Below are positions 1 through 7,815 of a stretch of DNA of 64,000 bases, in pieces. Numbering within the stretch: position 1 is the stretch's first letter; each line of letters begins with the position of its first letter. The stretch lies in assembly GCF_012849095.1 (NCBI RefSeq), contig NZ_CP051680.1, positions 4,929,501 through 4,993,500 of the forward strand, in the 5' to 3' direction. The notes under the pieces are model-generated. The model ran no database searches, was not told the DNA's origin, and saw only the letters and a program-made list of their open reading frames with translations. The position numbers and the translations under genes are program-made. The stretch is from Cohnella herbarum (GTDB lineage: Bacteria > Bacillota > Bacilli > Paenibacillales > Paenibacillaceae).

Positions 1-1359
1 ATCGGTCAGGTAATCAATGAATTTGCGACCCGTCGTCTCCTTGAACAGCTCGCTCAGATAAGTGGGATTTAGATGCACGCGCAACGCCGCTTGCTCAAGA
101 GAAAAGTCCGGATTCCCGTATTCTCTCCGCATCATTTCCTTTACTTTGCCGATAATTTTCCGCTCGTCGAAGCTATCCGGCTTAATCTGGGCAACTTTCT
201 CGATAAATTGATCGATCGTGGACAACAAGGTAACGGGATCTCCGTTGAACAGCAATTGACCCGAAAGCCGGGTGATATCCGCGTTCATCTCCGTAAGTAA
301 CGCCGATGGCATTCTTGTGGCTTGAAGACCGACGAAGAAGGCGACAAAGCGGATGAGCCGCCCGAACATCCATACGGGATGACGCTCGCTCGACTGCCCT
401 AGATCCCGTCGCCATAAATTCAGCAAATCATTCACTGCTTTCAGATCGTTCATTTCGATTGCAACGGCAAGTCGATTAATACGCACGGTCTCTTCGTCCG
501 GATTAGACTCGTCCAAGGGCTGTATGCTTCGGTACAACATCTCCTGCGCTTGACGGAACGCCGAAGGAAGCTGCCGCAAATCCTCCGTCGGCTCTCCGTA
601 TCCGAAGGGCGCCCAGCGAGGAGTTTTTCCGTCCGGGGCTTGTTCTGTGCATTCCAACCAATCTTTAAGCTCGGACAACTCCCGCCCTGCCACGAATGTC
701 ATCTCGCAAACGTTAGACAAGACCACGTCTACGGTTTTGAGCAGGCCCCGATGCGACTTCTCATAATCCGCCATCCAATAAGCCTCAGGCGATTCTACCC
801 GCCTGCTATCCGCTTCCGGATCATTACGATATTGAAACCTAAGAATAATCCCATATCGAACATCCTCGTCCAGCAGTCCTTCTCCGTCCAGCAACCGTTC
901 CAGCAATATTAAACTTTCGTCCTTCTTGGTCATCGTCCATTCCAGTACCGTTTTCTCCAACAGCAGCTTCGACTGCCGATTGCGTTCGATCAGAAGCTCT
1001 TCGACCTTCGCGAAAGCGTTCACCAGTTCGTCCCGTTGGACGGGCTTAAGCAGGTAATCGGTCGCTCCGGCACGCAAAGCCGTCTGAATGTAGGCGAATT
1101 TATCGTATCCCGTCAGCATGATCTTGTTGATCTCCGGCCGCTCCTTGTTTAACCTCAGAGCCAATTCCAGACCGCTCATCCCCGTCATTCCGATATCGAT
1201 GATCGCCAAATCCGGGGCACAAGATTTCACTTGCTCCCATGCCTGTTCCGCATCCTCGCAGCTTCCGACGACTTCCCATTGCGGGAGAAGCCTGTTCACC
1301 ATACTCGTCAATCCGACACGGATCGTTTCCTCGTCGTCCACGATCAATAGCTTAGGCAT
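1..1359 (-). CDS. YesN-type response regulator (REC + AraC HTH), cut by left window edge
   Basis: The frame opens with ATG at 1359 and stays open to base 1, so the C-terminal end lies outside the window. The N-terminus starts MPKLLIVDDEE, with the acidic pocket and a phosphoacceptor Asp in DLAIIDIGM, a Thr in MLTGYD and a Lys in YLLKPV, which is a complete receiver domain. The last visible residues (NPTYLSELFKETTGRKFIDYLTD, split here only by the edge) are the first part of an AraC-type helix-turn-helix. About 453 residues are visible; YesN regulators are usually 500-550. The start overlaps the stop of the upstream kinase gene by 8 bp, so the two are translationally coupled. It probably receives phosphate from that kinase and activates the neighbouring importer genes; this role is inferred from context. 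Confidence 0.9.
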   Translation of the reverse strand, partial: MPKLLIVDDEETIRVGLTSMVNRLLPQWEVVGSCEDAEQAWEQVKSCAPDLAIIDIGMTGMSGLELALRLNKERPEINKIMLTGYDKFAYIQTALRAGATDYLLKPVQRDELVNAFAKVEELLIERNRQSKLLLEKTVLEWTMTKKDESLILLERLLDGEGLLDEDVRYGIILRFQYRNDPEADSRRVESPEAYWMADYEKSHRGLLKTVDVVLSNVCEMTFVAGRELSELKDWLECTEQAPDGKTPRWAPFGYGEPTEDLRQLPSAFRQAQEMLYRSIQPLDESNPDEETVRINRLAVAIEMNDLKAVNDLLNLWRRDLGQSSERHPVWMFGRLIRFVAFFVGLQATRMPSALLTEMNADITRLSGQLLFNGDPVTLLSTIDQFIEKVAQIKPDSFDERKIIGKVKEMMRREYGNPDFSLEQAALRVHLNPTYLSELFKETTGRKFIDYLTD

Positions 1360-3127
1360 CCTCTTCCGCCTCCTTCATCGTCCGTAGCCGAATTTCGGCC
1401 GTTGTCCCGCCTTCCGGACGGTTTTCTATTCGCAGTCCGTAACCATGACCGTAATAGTGTTGAATTCTCCTATGGACGTTGTTGACCCCGATGTGGTCGC
1501 CCGTCTCCTCGGATTCCTGTTCCTGCAGAGCTTTCATCAACCAGTCCAGCCTGCCGTCGCTAATACCGATACCGTTGTCAGCGACTTCGATGACCAGATC
1601 GTCTTCCATCGTCCTGGCCGATATCTGGATCCACCCTTCCCCCTTCTTCGGGGTTAACCCGTGGATAATCGCGTTCTCGACGAGCGGCTGTACGATCCAC
1701 GGCAATATGTCCGTTCGCATCAGATCGGGAGGGACATCGACGATATATTCCATCTTGGGAAACCTCACGCTCTGAAGACCCATAAATACGTTCACGTACT
1801 CCAGTTCCTTGAAGAGCGGGATGCGTTCCGCCGTCTGTCTAAGGGACAACCGGAATAACTTGCCTAGGGAAGCTACCATGTCCGCGACTTCGTAATCGCT
1901 ATTGATCTCCGCCTTCATATGAATCGATTCCAACGTATTATAGAGAAAATGAGGATTGATCTGGCTGCGCAGAACCTGCACCTCCGCTTGCTGCCGATAG
2001 ATTTTCATCTTCAGCACCTTGTTGATCAATTCCCGGATTTGGAAGACCATCACGTTAAAGCTGTGCCCGAGACGGTTGACCTCATCGCCGGATCGCACCT
2101 GGAACTGAACCTCGTAATCTCCGACCTCTACTCGACGCATTAGTCTTTTCATTTCCTTAAGCGGTTTAATGATCGTAAACGATAGCAAAGCGAACAGAAC
2201 GGTAGAGACGAGCAGCATGACTCCCGTATAGGAGAATAGCAGATTCCGCAATAGGCTAAGCTCATCCGAAAGCTGCTGAACCTCGATCGCGTTCACGACC
2301 GTCCATCCCGTGACGGAAGAACGAACGTAATGAATCATCGTCTCCTTGCCGTCGATATCGTCCGTATAATATCCATAAGGTTGGGTCGTTTTAAGCGGAA
2401 AAGAGCTGCGTATCAACGACTCGTCCGGATGGTAGACCACTTTATTCTCGTTATCGAGAATAATCATCGTCCCAGCGGATTTGCTCTTCATCTTGCCGAC
2501 TAAGTCGCGCAGTCCGTCCATGGAAATGTCAAAAAGCAGCACCCCGTAGGACTGCCGATTTTGGACGTTTACGATGCTTCTAGCGTAAGTGAGAATGTAT
2601 TGTTCATTGTTCTTGGAAGGATAAGGAGATACGAGCACGCCTTTCCCGTCTCTTTTCAACGCCTCCCGGTACCAGTCTTGTTGCTCGAAATCGCTATGGT
2701 CGATCCATTCTCCGTTGCCGTACTGCGAATAGAACACTTCCCCGCCGTTAATCCAGTAAGCTCCGAGAACGTCGGAGAAAGGAATGACGACCATAATACT
2801 CCGCAGAGCGCGATCTATCGATACCTTCTCCATGAGCACTTCCTTCGGATTGCTGCGATCAGGATTCAGGCTAAGGTTCTCCCACACGTCGAGATAGAAG
2901 GTCAGGGACAAACGATCGATCTGCTGGATATACGTGTCTAGGTTTTTGCTCACCTGATCCGTCAGATTGAGGCCGTATTCCCCGACTTTCAGTTTCAAAT
3001 TATCGTTATAGCGATCAAAGCCTAATAACGTCACGATAATGACGGGAATGAATATCGTCAACGAATATACCGAGATCAGCTTCGAATTCAGATTCCAATC
3101 GCGAAACGGGACTATCCGCAGCTTCAT
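1352..3127 (-). CDS. YesM-type sensor histidine kinase
   Basis: A 591-residue membrane sensor kinase. A transmembrane helix near residues 19-37 is followed by a large extracellular sensor region (about 40-285, Cache-like), a second helix near 290-315, and a HAMP linker (about 316-370). The phosphoacceptor His is in QINPHFLYNTLES, the motif of the HPK7/YesM family, and the ATP-binding N and G boxes are QPLVENAIIHGL and VADNGIGI. Kinases of this family sit beside sugar ABC importers in Paenibacillaceae and sense an extracellular carbohydrate or its binding protein. The gene lies 30 bp downstream of the permease pair and overlaps the response regulator by 8 bp. The ligand cannot be told from the sequence. 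Confidence 0.93.
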   Translation of the reverse strand: MKLRIVPFRDWNLNSKLISVYSLTIFIPVIIVTLLGFDRYNDNLKLKVGEYGLNLTDQVSKNLDTYIQQIDRLSLTFYLDVWENLSLNPDRSNPKEVLMEKVSIDRALRSIMVVIPFSDVLGAYWINGGEVFYSQYGNGEWIDHSDFEQQDWYREALKRDGKGVLVSPYPSKNNEQYILTYARSIVNVQNRQSYGVLLFDISMDGLRDLVGKMKSKSAGTMIILDNENKVVYHPDESLIRSSFPLKTTQPYGYYTDDIDGKETMIHYVRSSVTGWTVVNAIEVQQLSDELSLLRNLLFSYTGVMLLVSTVLFALLSFTIIKPLKEMKRLMRRVEVGDYEVQFQVRSGDEVNRLGHSFNVMVFQIRELINKVLKMKIYRQQAEVQVLRSQINPHFLYNTLESIHMKAEINSDYEVADMVASLGKLFRLSLRQTAERIPLFKELEYVNVFMGLQSVRFPKMEYIVDVPPDLMRTDILPWIVQPLVENAIIHGLTPKKGEGWIQISARTMEDDLVIEVADNGIGISDGRLDWLMKALQEQESEETGDHIGVNNVHRRIQHYYGHGYGLRIENRPEGGTTAEIRLRTMKEAEEDA

Positions 3128-3157
3128 AACAACGGCTCCCTATCTAGTTGTTGGGCG

Positions 3158-3985
3158 TTATCCTTTAACCGATCCGGCGGCGATGCCTTTAATAATGTAC
3201 TTTTGCAAAAAAAGATACGCGATCAGCAGCGGCACTACGGACAAAACCATGCCGGGAAACAGCAGCGACCAATTCGTAACGTGCTCCCCCACGAACATAT
3301 ACAGTTGAATCGTAATCGTCCGTCTTTCCTCTCCTTGCAGGAACAACATCGGAATAATGAAGTCATTCCAAGTGCTAAGGGAAGTGAGTACGGCCACCGT
3401 AGCCGTAGCCGGTTTAATAATCGGAAACACCGCCACCCAATAGGCGCGAATTTTCGAGCAGCCGTCGATCCAGGCCGCTTCCTCCAATTCCTTGGGCGTC
3501 GACTTTAAGAAACCGGTGAACAAGAATATCGCGAAGGGCAAATTGATCGCCGTATAGATAAGCACCGCGCCATGGTAAGTGTTGACCAAGTGGAGCGTAT
3601 TTACGAATTTGTAGAGCGGAACCATCGCCAACTGAAAGGGCACCATAATTCCCGCTATGAAGTAAATATAAACCAAATAATATACGCTGCCCGTTTTTCT
3701 AGCAAGCGGATATGAAGCGAGAGAACCAAACACGATAAGCACGAATACGGTTAAAGCCGTGATCAGCAGCGTGTTTCCGAGCACCTGCGTAAATCGCATA
3801 AGCTCCCAGGTTTCCGCGTAATTCCCGAAATGCAACGAGGACGGAAGGGACAACGGAAATCCGGTCATTTCCTCCGGCGTCTTGAACGTCATCGACAAAA
3901 TAAAATAGAACGGGATAAAGAATACGATAGCTGCGGCAATCGTGACCGCCTCGACAACGAAGAGGCTTGCGGATTTCGTTCTCAT
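3158..3985 (-). CDS. Carbohydrate ABC transporter permease, MalG/UgpE family
   Basis: A 275-residue inner-membrane permease with six predicted helices and the cytoplasmic EAA loop EEAAWIDGCSKIRAYW, which docks on the ATPase. The C-terminus ends IIKGIAAGSVKG, as is typical of the MalG-type partner. Its start overlaps the stop of the MalF-type permease by 4 bp (ATGA arrangement). No binding protein or ATPase gene is present on this side. The binding protein may lie beyond the left edge, after the response regulator. The substrate is probably an oligosaccharide, judging only from family and linkage to a YesM/YesN pair. Confidence 0.93.
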   Translation of the reverse strand: MRTKSASLFVVEAVTIAAAIVFFIPFYFILSMTFKTPEEMTGFPLSLPSSLHFGNYAETWELMRFTQVLGNTLLITALTVFVLIVFGSLASYPLARKTGSVYYLVYIYFIAGIMVPFQLAMVPLYKFVNTLHLVNTYHGAVLIYTAINLPFAIFLFTGFLKSTPKELEEAAWIDGCSKIRAYWVAVFPIIKPATATVAVLTSLSTWNDFIIPMLFLQGEERRTITIQLYMFVGEHVTNWSLLFPGMVLSVVPLLIAYLFLQKYIIKGIAAGSVKG

Positions 3986-4875
3986 GAATCTCCCACCTCT
4001 CTCTTTCTAAGCAGCAGGATCTGAACAACGGATATGAGGAAAATAATCAGGAACATAATAACGCCCATCGCCGTCCCGTAACCGAAGTTGTCCTTCTTGA
4101 ACGCCGTCGTGAAGAGCAACGTCGTGATGGTCTCCGTAGCTTGGAAGGGCCCGCCTTTCGTCGTCACGTAGATGATATCGAATGCTTTTAACGATCCGAT
4201 GCTGGCCAGAACGACGTTAATCGTCATCGAGGGGGCTAACAACGGGAACGTAATGTACCGGAATTTCCGGAAACCGCCGGCCCCGTCGATATCCGCCGCT
4301 TCGTACAAGTCCCCCGGAATCGTCTGAAGATTGGCCAGAAAAATAATCATGGAGTAGCCCACGTATTGCCACAAAACCATCACCACGATGGCGTACAAGG
4401 CGAATTTCGGATCTCCGAGCCATGTTTGCTCCCAACCCCCAAGCCCTATGGCTCGAAGAAGCATATTCAACATGCCTTCCGGCTCGTAGATGTATAACCA
4501 CGTATAGCCGACAACCAGCGGGCTAAGAATAGCCGGCGCGAAGAAAACCACCTTAAGCAGCGACTTTGTCTTGATCTTGGAATCGAGGGCCAACGCCAGC
4601 GGAATGGCCAAGCCGTTCTGGAAAATAACGATGAGCCCCGCGAAGACGAACGTATTGCGCATCGCCTTCATGAAGGTCGGATCGCCGAACATATACGCGT
4701 AGTTGCTAAATCCGATGAAATCCATCGTTTTCGTGAAGCCGTTCCAGTTCGTCATGCTGTAATAGAAGCTTGAGATAACGGGACCCAGAAAAATGACCGT
4801 ATAGATTAGAAAGGCAGGCGCGATAAAAGCAACCCACCACAAGTGCTCCCTGGTTCGAAGCGACAAAGTCCTCAA
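3982..4875 (-). CDS. Carbohydrate ABC transporter permease, MalF/UgpA family
   Basis: A permease of 297 residues if started at the TTG at 4875. The frame could be extended to an ATG at 4980, but only the TTG has a good ribosome binding site (AAGGAGAGGG, about 9 nt upstream). With that start the protein begins LRTLSLRTREHLWW, the usual short N-terminus before helix 1. The EAA loop is YEAADIDGAGGFRKFRY. It pairs with the MalG-type permease downstream (4-bp overlap) to form the membrane channel of an importer. It is the first gene of the visible operon; the promoter should lie between 4876 and the terminator at 5018. Confidence 0.9.
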   Translation of the reverse strand: MRTLSLRTREHLWWVAFIAPAFLIYTVIFLGPVISSFYYSMTNWNGFTKTMDFIGFSNYAYMFGDPTFMKAMRNTFVFAGLIVIFQNGLAIPLALALDSKIKTKSLLKVVFFAPAILSPLVVGYTWLYIYEPEGMLNMLLRAIGLGGWEQTWLGDPKFALYAIVVMVLWQYVGYSMIIFLANLQTIPGDLYEAADIDGAGGFRKFRYITFPLLAPSMTINVVLASIGSLKAFDIIYVTTKGGPFQATETITTLLFTTAFKKDNFGYGTAMGVIMFLIIFLISVVQILLLRKREVGDS

Positions 4876-5017
4876 AGCTACCCTCTCCTTATCCCGATGC
4901 GTGACCAAGATGCATCCGTCTTTCATCATAGATATAAGGTTACTAGGGAACGCCTTCGTTAGAAATGATGTAAAATTCATTTCTTTTCTCTTTTTTTCGG
5001 GTCATTTCCTGCATGCG

Positions 5018-5059
5018 AAAAATCCCCGAGTCATGCTCGGCGAGCATGCATTCGGGGAT
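5018..5059 (-). terminator. Rho-independent terminator of the MBL-fold hydrolase gene
   Basis: Arms ATCCCCGA (5022-5029) and TCGGGGAT (5052-5059) enclose a second inner inverted repeat (GCATGCTCG/CGAGCATG). On the minus strand the stem is followed by a run of T. It separates the hydrolase gene from the ABC operon. Confidence 0.8.
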
Positions 5060-5083
5060 CTACGGCTACTCTTATTCCAGACT

Positions 5084-6187
5084 CTACTTCCACCAAGCCA
5101 GCGAAGGGACAACCGGCGACCCGACTCGGACGATCTCTCCGATTCTTGGCGTCGCAAGGACGGCATTGCGCTCTCTCGCCGCTCTGGCCGCTCGTTCGAC
5201 GGGATCCGTCCAATCGTGCAGCGCAAGCGTAAAAGCGCCCCAGTGAATCGGGATCATCACTTTCCCTTTGACGTCGATATGCGCTTGGACGGTTTCTTCG
5301 GGAAGCATGTGGATCGCCGACCAACGCTCGTCGTATTGACCGCACTCCATCAACGTCAGATCGAACGGGCCGTACTTGTCGCCGATTTCTTTGAAGTGAG
5401 GACCGTAACCGCTATCCCCGCTAAAAAAGATTTTGTCCTTCGCGCCTTCGATAATCCAAGAGCACCACAGGGTCGAGTTGCGATCCCCGATGCTCCTGCC
5501 CGAGAAATGACGCGCCGGCGCCGTAGCTAGCTTAAGGCCCTCGAATTCGATTTCCTCCCACCAATCGTGCTCTGTGATTCTCCCCGGCTCCACGCCCCAC
5601 CTTTCCAGATGGGCGGCAACGCCGAGCGGCACGAAGAAGCGGTTGACTTTATGCATCAATTTACGGATCGTTCCGTAATCCAAATGGTCGTAATGATCAT
5701 GGGATAGGATTACCGCGTCAATGGCGGGTAATTCCTCGACTTCGATAGGCAATTTATTGCTGTATCGGCGTCCTCCGAAGAGCGTGAACGGAGACGGGGA
5801 CTTGCCGAGCATCGGGTCTATGAATAGGGTTTTGCCGTCTAACTGCAGAAGAATGGCGGAATGGCCGAACCAAGTAACCTTTGCGCGGTGCGCGTCCGCA
5901 TCGGATTGGAGCTGTTGAGGCGTCAAGGGTACGGCTTGTATCGGCGATTGCGGCTTCCCTTTCGGATTGCCTCTGACCATTTCGATTAATACCTTAGCCA
6001 TCGAGCCTGCGTTCATATTCATGCTCGTTGGAATTTGATTGACGAAGATACCGCGAGAGCGATTGGGCGACCCGTCGATCCTCCGCTTGCTCTCTTTGGA
6101 CACGCGTCCCCCGAGCGCTGGATAGTATTTGACGACCAGATAGACGATAACGACGATTCCAACGATGATCCCGAGTGCTATCCGCAT
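5084..6187 (-). CDS. MBL-fold metallohydrolase, NAPE-PLD / UlaG-like, membrane-anchored
   Basis: A 367-residue protein with an N-terminal membrane helix (about residues 3-20, MRIALGIIVGIVVIVYLVV) and then a metallo-beta-lactamase fold. The zinc motif H-x-H-x-D-H is in LSHDHYDHLD. Further metal-binding regions are HFSGR, FFSGDSGYG (bridging Asp) and IPIHWGAF. The whole arrangement matches bacterial relatives of N-acyl-phosphatidylethanolamine phospholipase D and the UlaG lactonases. Reactions in this group include phosphodiester and lactone hydrolysis; which one applies here is not visible. It stands alone, between the repeat array upstream and its own terminator. Confidence 0.88.
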   Translation of the reverse strand: MRIALGIIVGIVVIVYLVVKYYPALGGRVSKESKRRIDGSPNRSRGIFVNQIPTSMNMNAGSMAKVLIEMVRGNPKGKPQSPIQAVPLTPQQLQSDADAHRAKVTWFGHSAILLQLDGKTLFIDPMLGKSPSPFTLFGGRRYSNKLPIEVEELPAIDAVILSHDHYDHLDYGTIRKLMHKVNRFFVPLGVAAHLERWGVEPGRITEHDWWEEIEFEGLKLATAPARHFSGRSIGDRNSTLWCSWIIEGAKDKIFFSGDSGYGPHFKEIGDKYGPFDLTLMECGQYDERWSAIHMLPEETVQAHIDVKGKVMIPIHWGAFTLALHDWTDPVERAARAARERNAVLATPRIGEIVRVGSPVVPSLAWWK

Positions 6188-6327
6188 GTTGATCTTCCTC
6201 TCCGACGATACGTGATTTCAATATGAATAATCGTATACTGATTTCGCGCAGAAATCCAATAAGCTTAGGTCGTCGATGTTTCATAGCATCGAAACTCTGG
6301 TTGGACGCATACCCGAACCAAAACTAA

Positions 6328-6556
6328 ACTGCCGAATCCTAAGTCTATACTCTCTGCGAGTGGTCGAACAAGAGTTACAGTGCCAAATTCTAACACTGTA
6401 CCCACCATGCGTGTTCGAGCCAGCGCTTTAGTGCCAGATTCTAACACTATACTCTCCGTGAGTGGTCGAACCAGAGCTATAGTACCAAATTCTAACACTA
6501 TACTCTCCGTGAGTGGTCGAACCAGAGCTATAGTACCAAATTTTAACACTATATCC
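6328..6556. repeat. 51-bp tandem repeat, 4 full units plus a partial fifth, each with a hairpin core
   Basis: Units start at 6328, 6379, 6430, 6481 and 6532 (partial). Units 3 and 4 are almost identical; units 1 and 2 have diverged. Each unit boundary spans a 25-bp core with inverted ends: at 6376-6400 the arms are TACAGTG and CACTGTA (perfect), at 6478-6502 they are TATAGTA and CACTATA. The base change in one arm is matched in the other, and the remaining mismatch is a G-U pair if the minus strand is transcribed. This points to selection for a folded structure, or to a mobile small repeat family. Confidence 0.85.
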
Positions 6557-6638
6557 GCCGCGCCGGAACGCTCGTCCATCAAGGCACATTTTGTGCCTAC
6601 TTCGGCGGATAGGGTTGGGGCGGTCGGGCATAACGAAA

Positions 6639-6672
6639 CGAACGCCCCGTCCCCGAAGAGACGAAGCGTTCG
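6639..6672 (-). terminator. Terminator of the glycine-rich protein gene
   Basis: Arms CGAACGC (6639-6645) and GCGTTCG (6666-6672), with an inner CGTC/GACG pairing. On the minus strand the stem is followed by TTTCGTT. It starts 10 bp beyond the stop codon of the glycine-rich protein gene. Confidence 0.65.
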
Positions 6673-6681
6673 ATCTAAAAC

Positions 6682-7686
6682 TTAGTTTCCGTAGCCGGTC
6701 CCCGAGGAAGGTGCCGGATTAGCCGAAGGCGGCTGGTTTCCACCAATACCTTGGTTTCCGCCAATGCCCTGATTTCCTCCAATGCCTTGGTTTCCGCCAA
6801 TGCCTTGATTTCCTCCAATGCCTTCGTTTCCTCCAATGCCTTGATTCCCGCCCTTGCCTTTTTCTTCTTTGACTTTGCCGTGTTCTTCTTCCTTCATCTT
6901 GCCATGCTCTTCTTCCTTCATTTTACCATGCTCTTCTTTCATCTTGCCGTGCTCTTCGTGCTGTTCTTCTTCGATCCCTTGTCCTTGACCGCCGCCGTGA
7001 CCATGACCTTGGCCTCCGCCAATCCCTTGACCCCTGCCACCGCCACCGCCATAGCCGCCTGCTCCGCCACCGCCTTGGCCTCCGCCTGCTCCGCCACCGC
7101 CGTAGCCTCCGCCTGCTCCGCCACCGCCGTAGCCGCCGCCTTGGCCGCCTCCGATTCCCGCTCCGCCTCCGCCGCCTTGGCCGCCACCGATTCCTGCTCC
7201 TCCACCAGCTCCGCCTCCGCCGCCTTGGCCGCCGCCGATTCCTGCTCCGCCTCTGCCGCCGCCTTGGCCGCCGCCGATTCCCGCTCCGCCGCCGTAGCCT
7301 CTACTTTGGCTTTTTCCGCGCCATCCTTGTTCGCCTCCGCCTACTTTTTTGGTGTTGTAAGCATACACGAGCGACTTGAATGTGTTTTTATCTACGTTAC
7401 CCGTAACCGGCATTCCATGCTTTTTCTGAAAATATTTAACTCCTCGGGCCGTCGCATTATCGTAGTAACCGTTAATCGGACCCGAGTAACTTCCCAGCGA
7501 CTTCAACATCCCTTGGATCACATATACATCCGGACCGCGAGCGCCCTTGCCCACGGCCGAGCTAACCTGCGGAATGCTTACCATCAGAGCGATAGCGAGT
7601 ATCGCCGCTCCGAACCATTTGGCAGTTAACGATACGAGCCTAGTTGTCGGGCTATGCGAGCCGATGCGCCCATTTTCTTGTTCCAT
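6682..7686 (-). CDS. Secreted glycine-rich repeat protein with N-terminal peptidoglycan-binding domain
   Basis: About 334 residues. The ATG at 7686 is preferred over the one at 7698, because the GGAGG box directly abuts the latter. A hydrophobic segment followed by PQVSSAV looks like a signal peptide. Next comes a PG_binding_1 domain (about 45-110: GPDVYVIQGMLKSLG, YFQKKHGMPVTG). The rest is low complexity: a Gly-rich part built of GGGQGGG and AGIGGGQ blocks, a charged part with four copies of EEHGKMK-like units, then about seven GIGGNQ hexapeptides and a Pro/Ser tail. The protein probably binds the cell wall and exposes a flexible tail. The repeats are likely to vary in number between strains. 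No function is known to me for this architecture. Confidence 0.82.
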   Translation of the reverse strand: MEQENGRIGSHSPTTRLVSLTAKWFGAAILAIALMVSIPQVSSAVGKGARGPDVYVIQGMLKSLGSYSGPINGYYDNATARGVKYFQKKHGMPVTGNVDKNTFKSLVYAYNTKKVGGGEQGWRGKSQSRGYGGGAGIGGGQGGGRGGAGIGGGQGGGGGAGGGAGIGGGQGGGGGAGIGGGQGGGYGGGGAGGGYGGGGAGGGQGGGGAGGYGGGGGRGQGIGGGQGHGHGGGQGQGIEEEQHEEHGKMKEEHGKMKEEEHGKMKEEEHGKVKEEKGKGGNQGIGGNEGIGGNQGIGGNQGIGGNQGIGGNQGIGGNQPPSANPAPSSGTGYGN

Positions 7687-7815
7687 ATACGTGTACATCC
7701 TCCTTAGGGGGGTTCAGTTGAATTTTCCTCAGCCCTTACTATTCCCAAATTCTCAACTCTATCCAAGATCATCCCGCAAATTTCTACCATTATCCCATCT
7801 CGCCCGCCTGGCCAC

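Larger units (their letters stand above)
6188..6681. other. Intergenic region holding a 51-bp tandem repeat array
   Basis: This 494-bp stretch has no convincing gene. It holds the tandem array at 6328-6556, the terminator of the glycine-rich protein gene at 6639-6672, and presumably the promoter of the MBL hydrolase near 6190-6300. Open frames on both strands across the repeats exist only because the unit (51 bp) is a multiple of three. Confidence 0.7.

Noticed and set aside
4901..5530. A 209-codon plus-strand open frame.
   Set aside because: It runs across the terminator and is antisense to the MBL hydrolase gene.
6360..6480. The tRNA T-arm-like string GGTTCGA in the 51-bp units.
   Set aside because: No acceptor, D or anticodon arm can be drawn around it.
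6328..6556. The tandem array as a CRISPR.
   Set aside because: The whole 51-bp unit is repeated with no unique spacers, and no cas gene is near.
6265..6582. An open frame with 17-residue repeats (IVLEFGTIALVRPLTES) on the minus strand.
   Set aside because: The 51-bp unit is divisible by three, so open frames follow automatically; more than one frame on both strands is open and none has a ribosome binding site.
6751..7629. A 292-codon plus-strand open frame rich in Ala and Ser.
   Set aside because: It is the complement of the glycine-rich repeat gene; the repeats keep several frames open. It has no ribosome binding site, and the minus-strand product has a signal peptide and a known domain.
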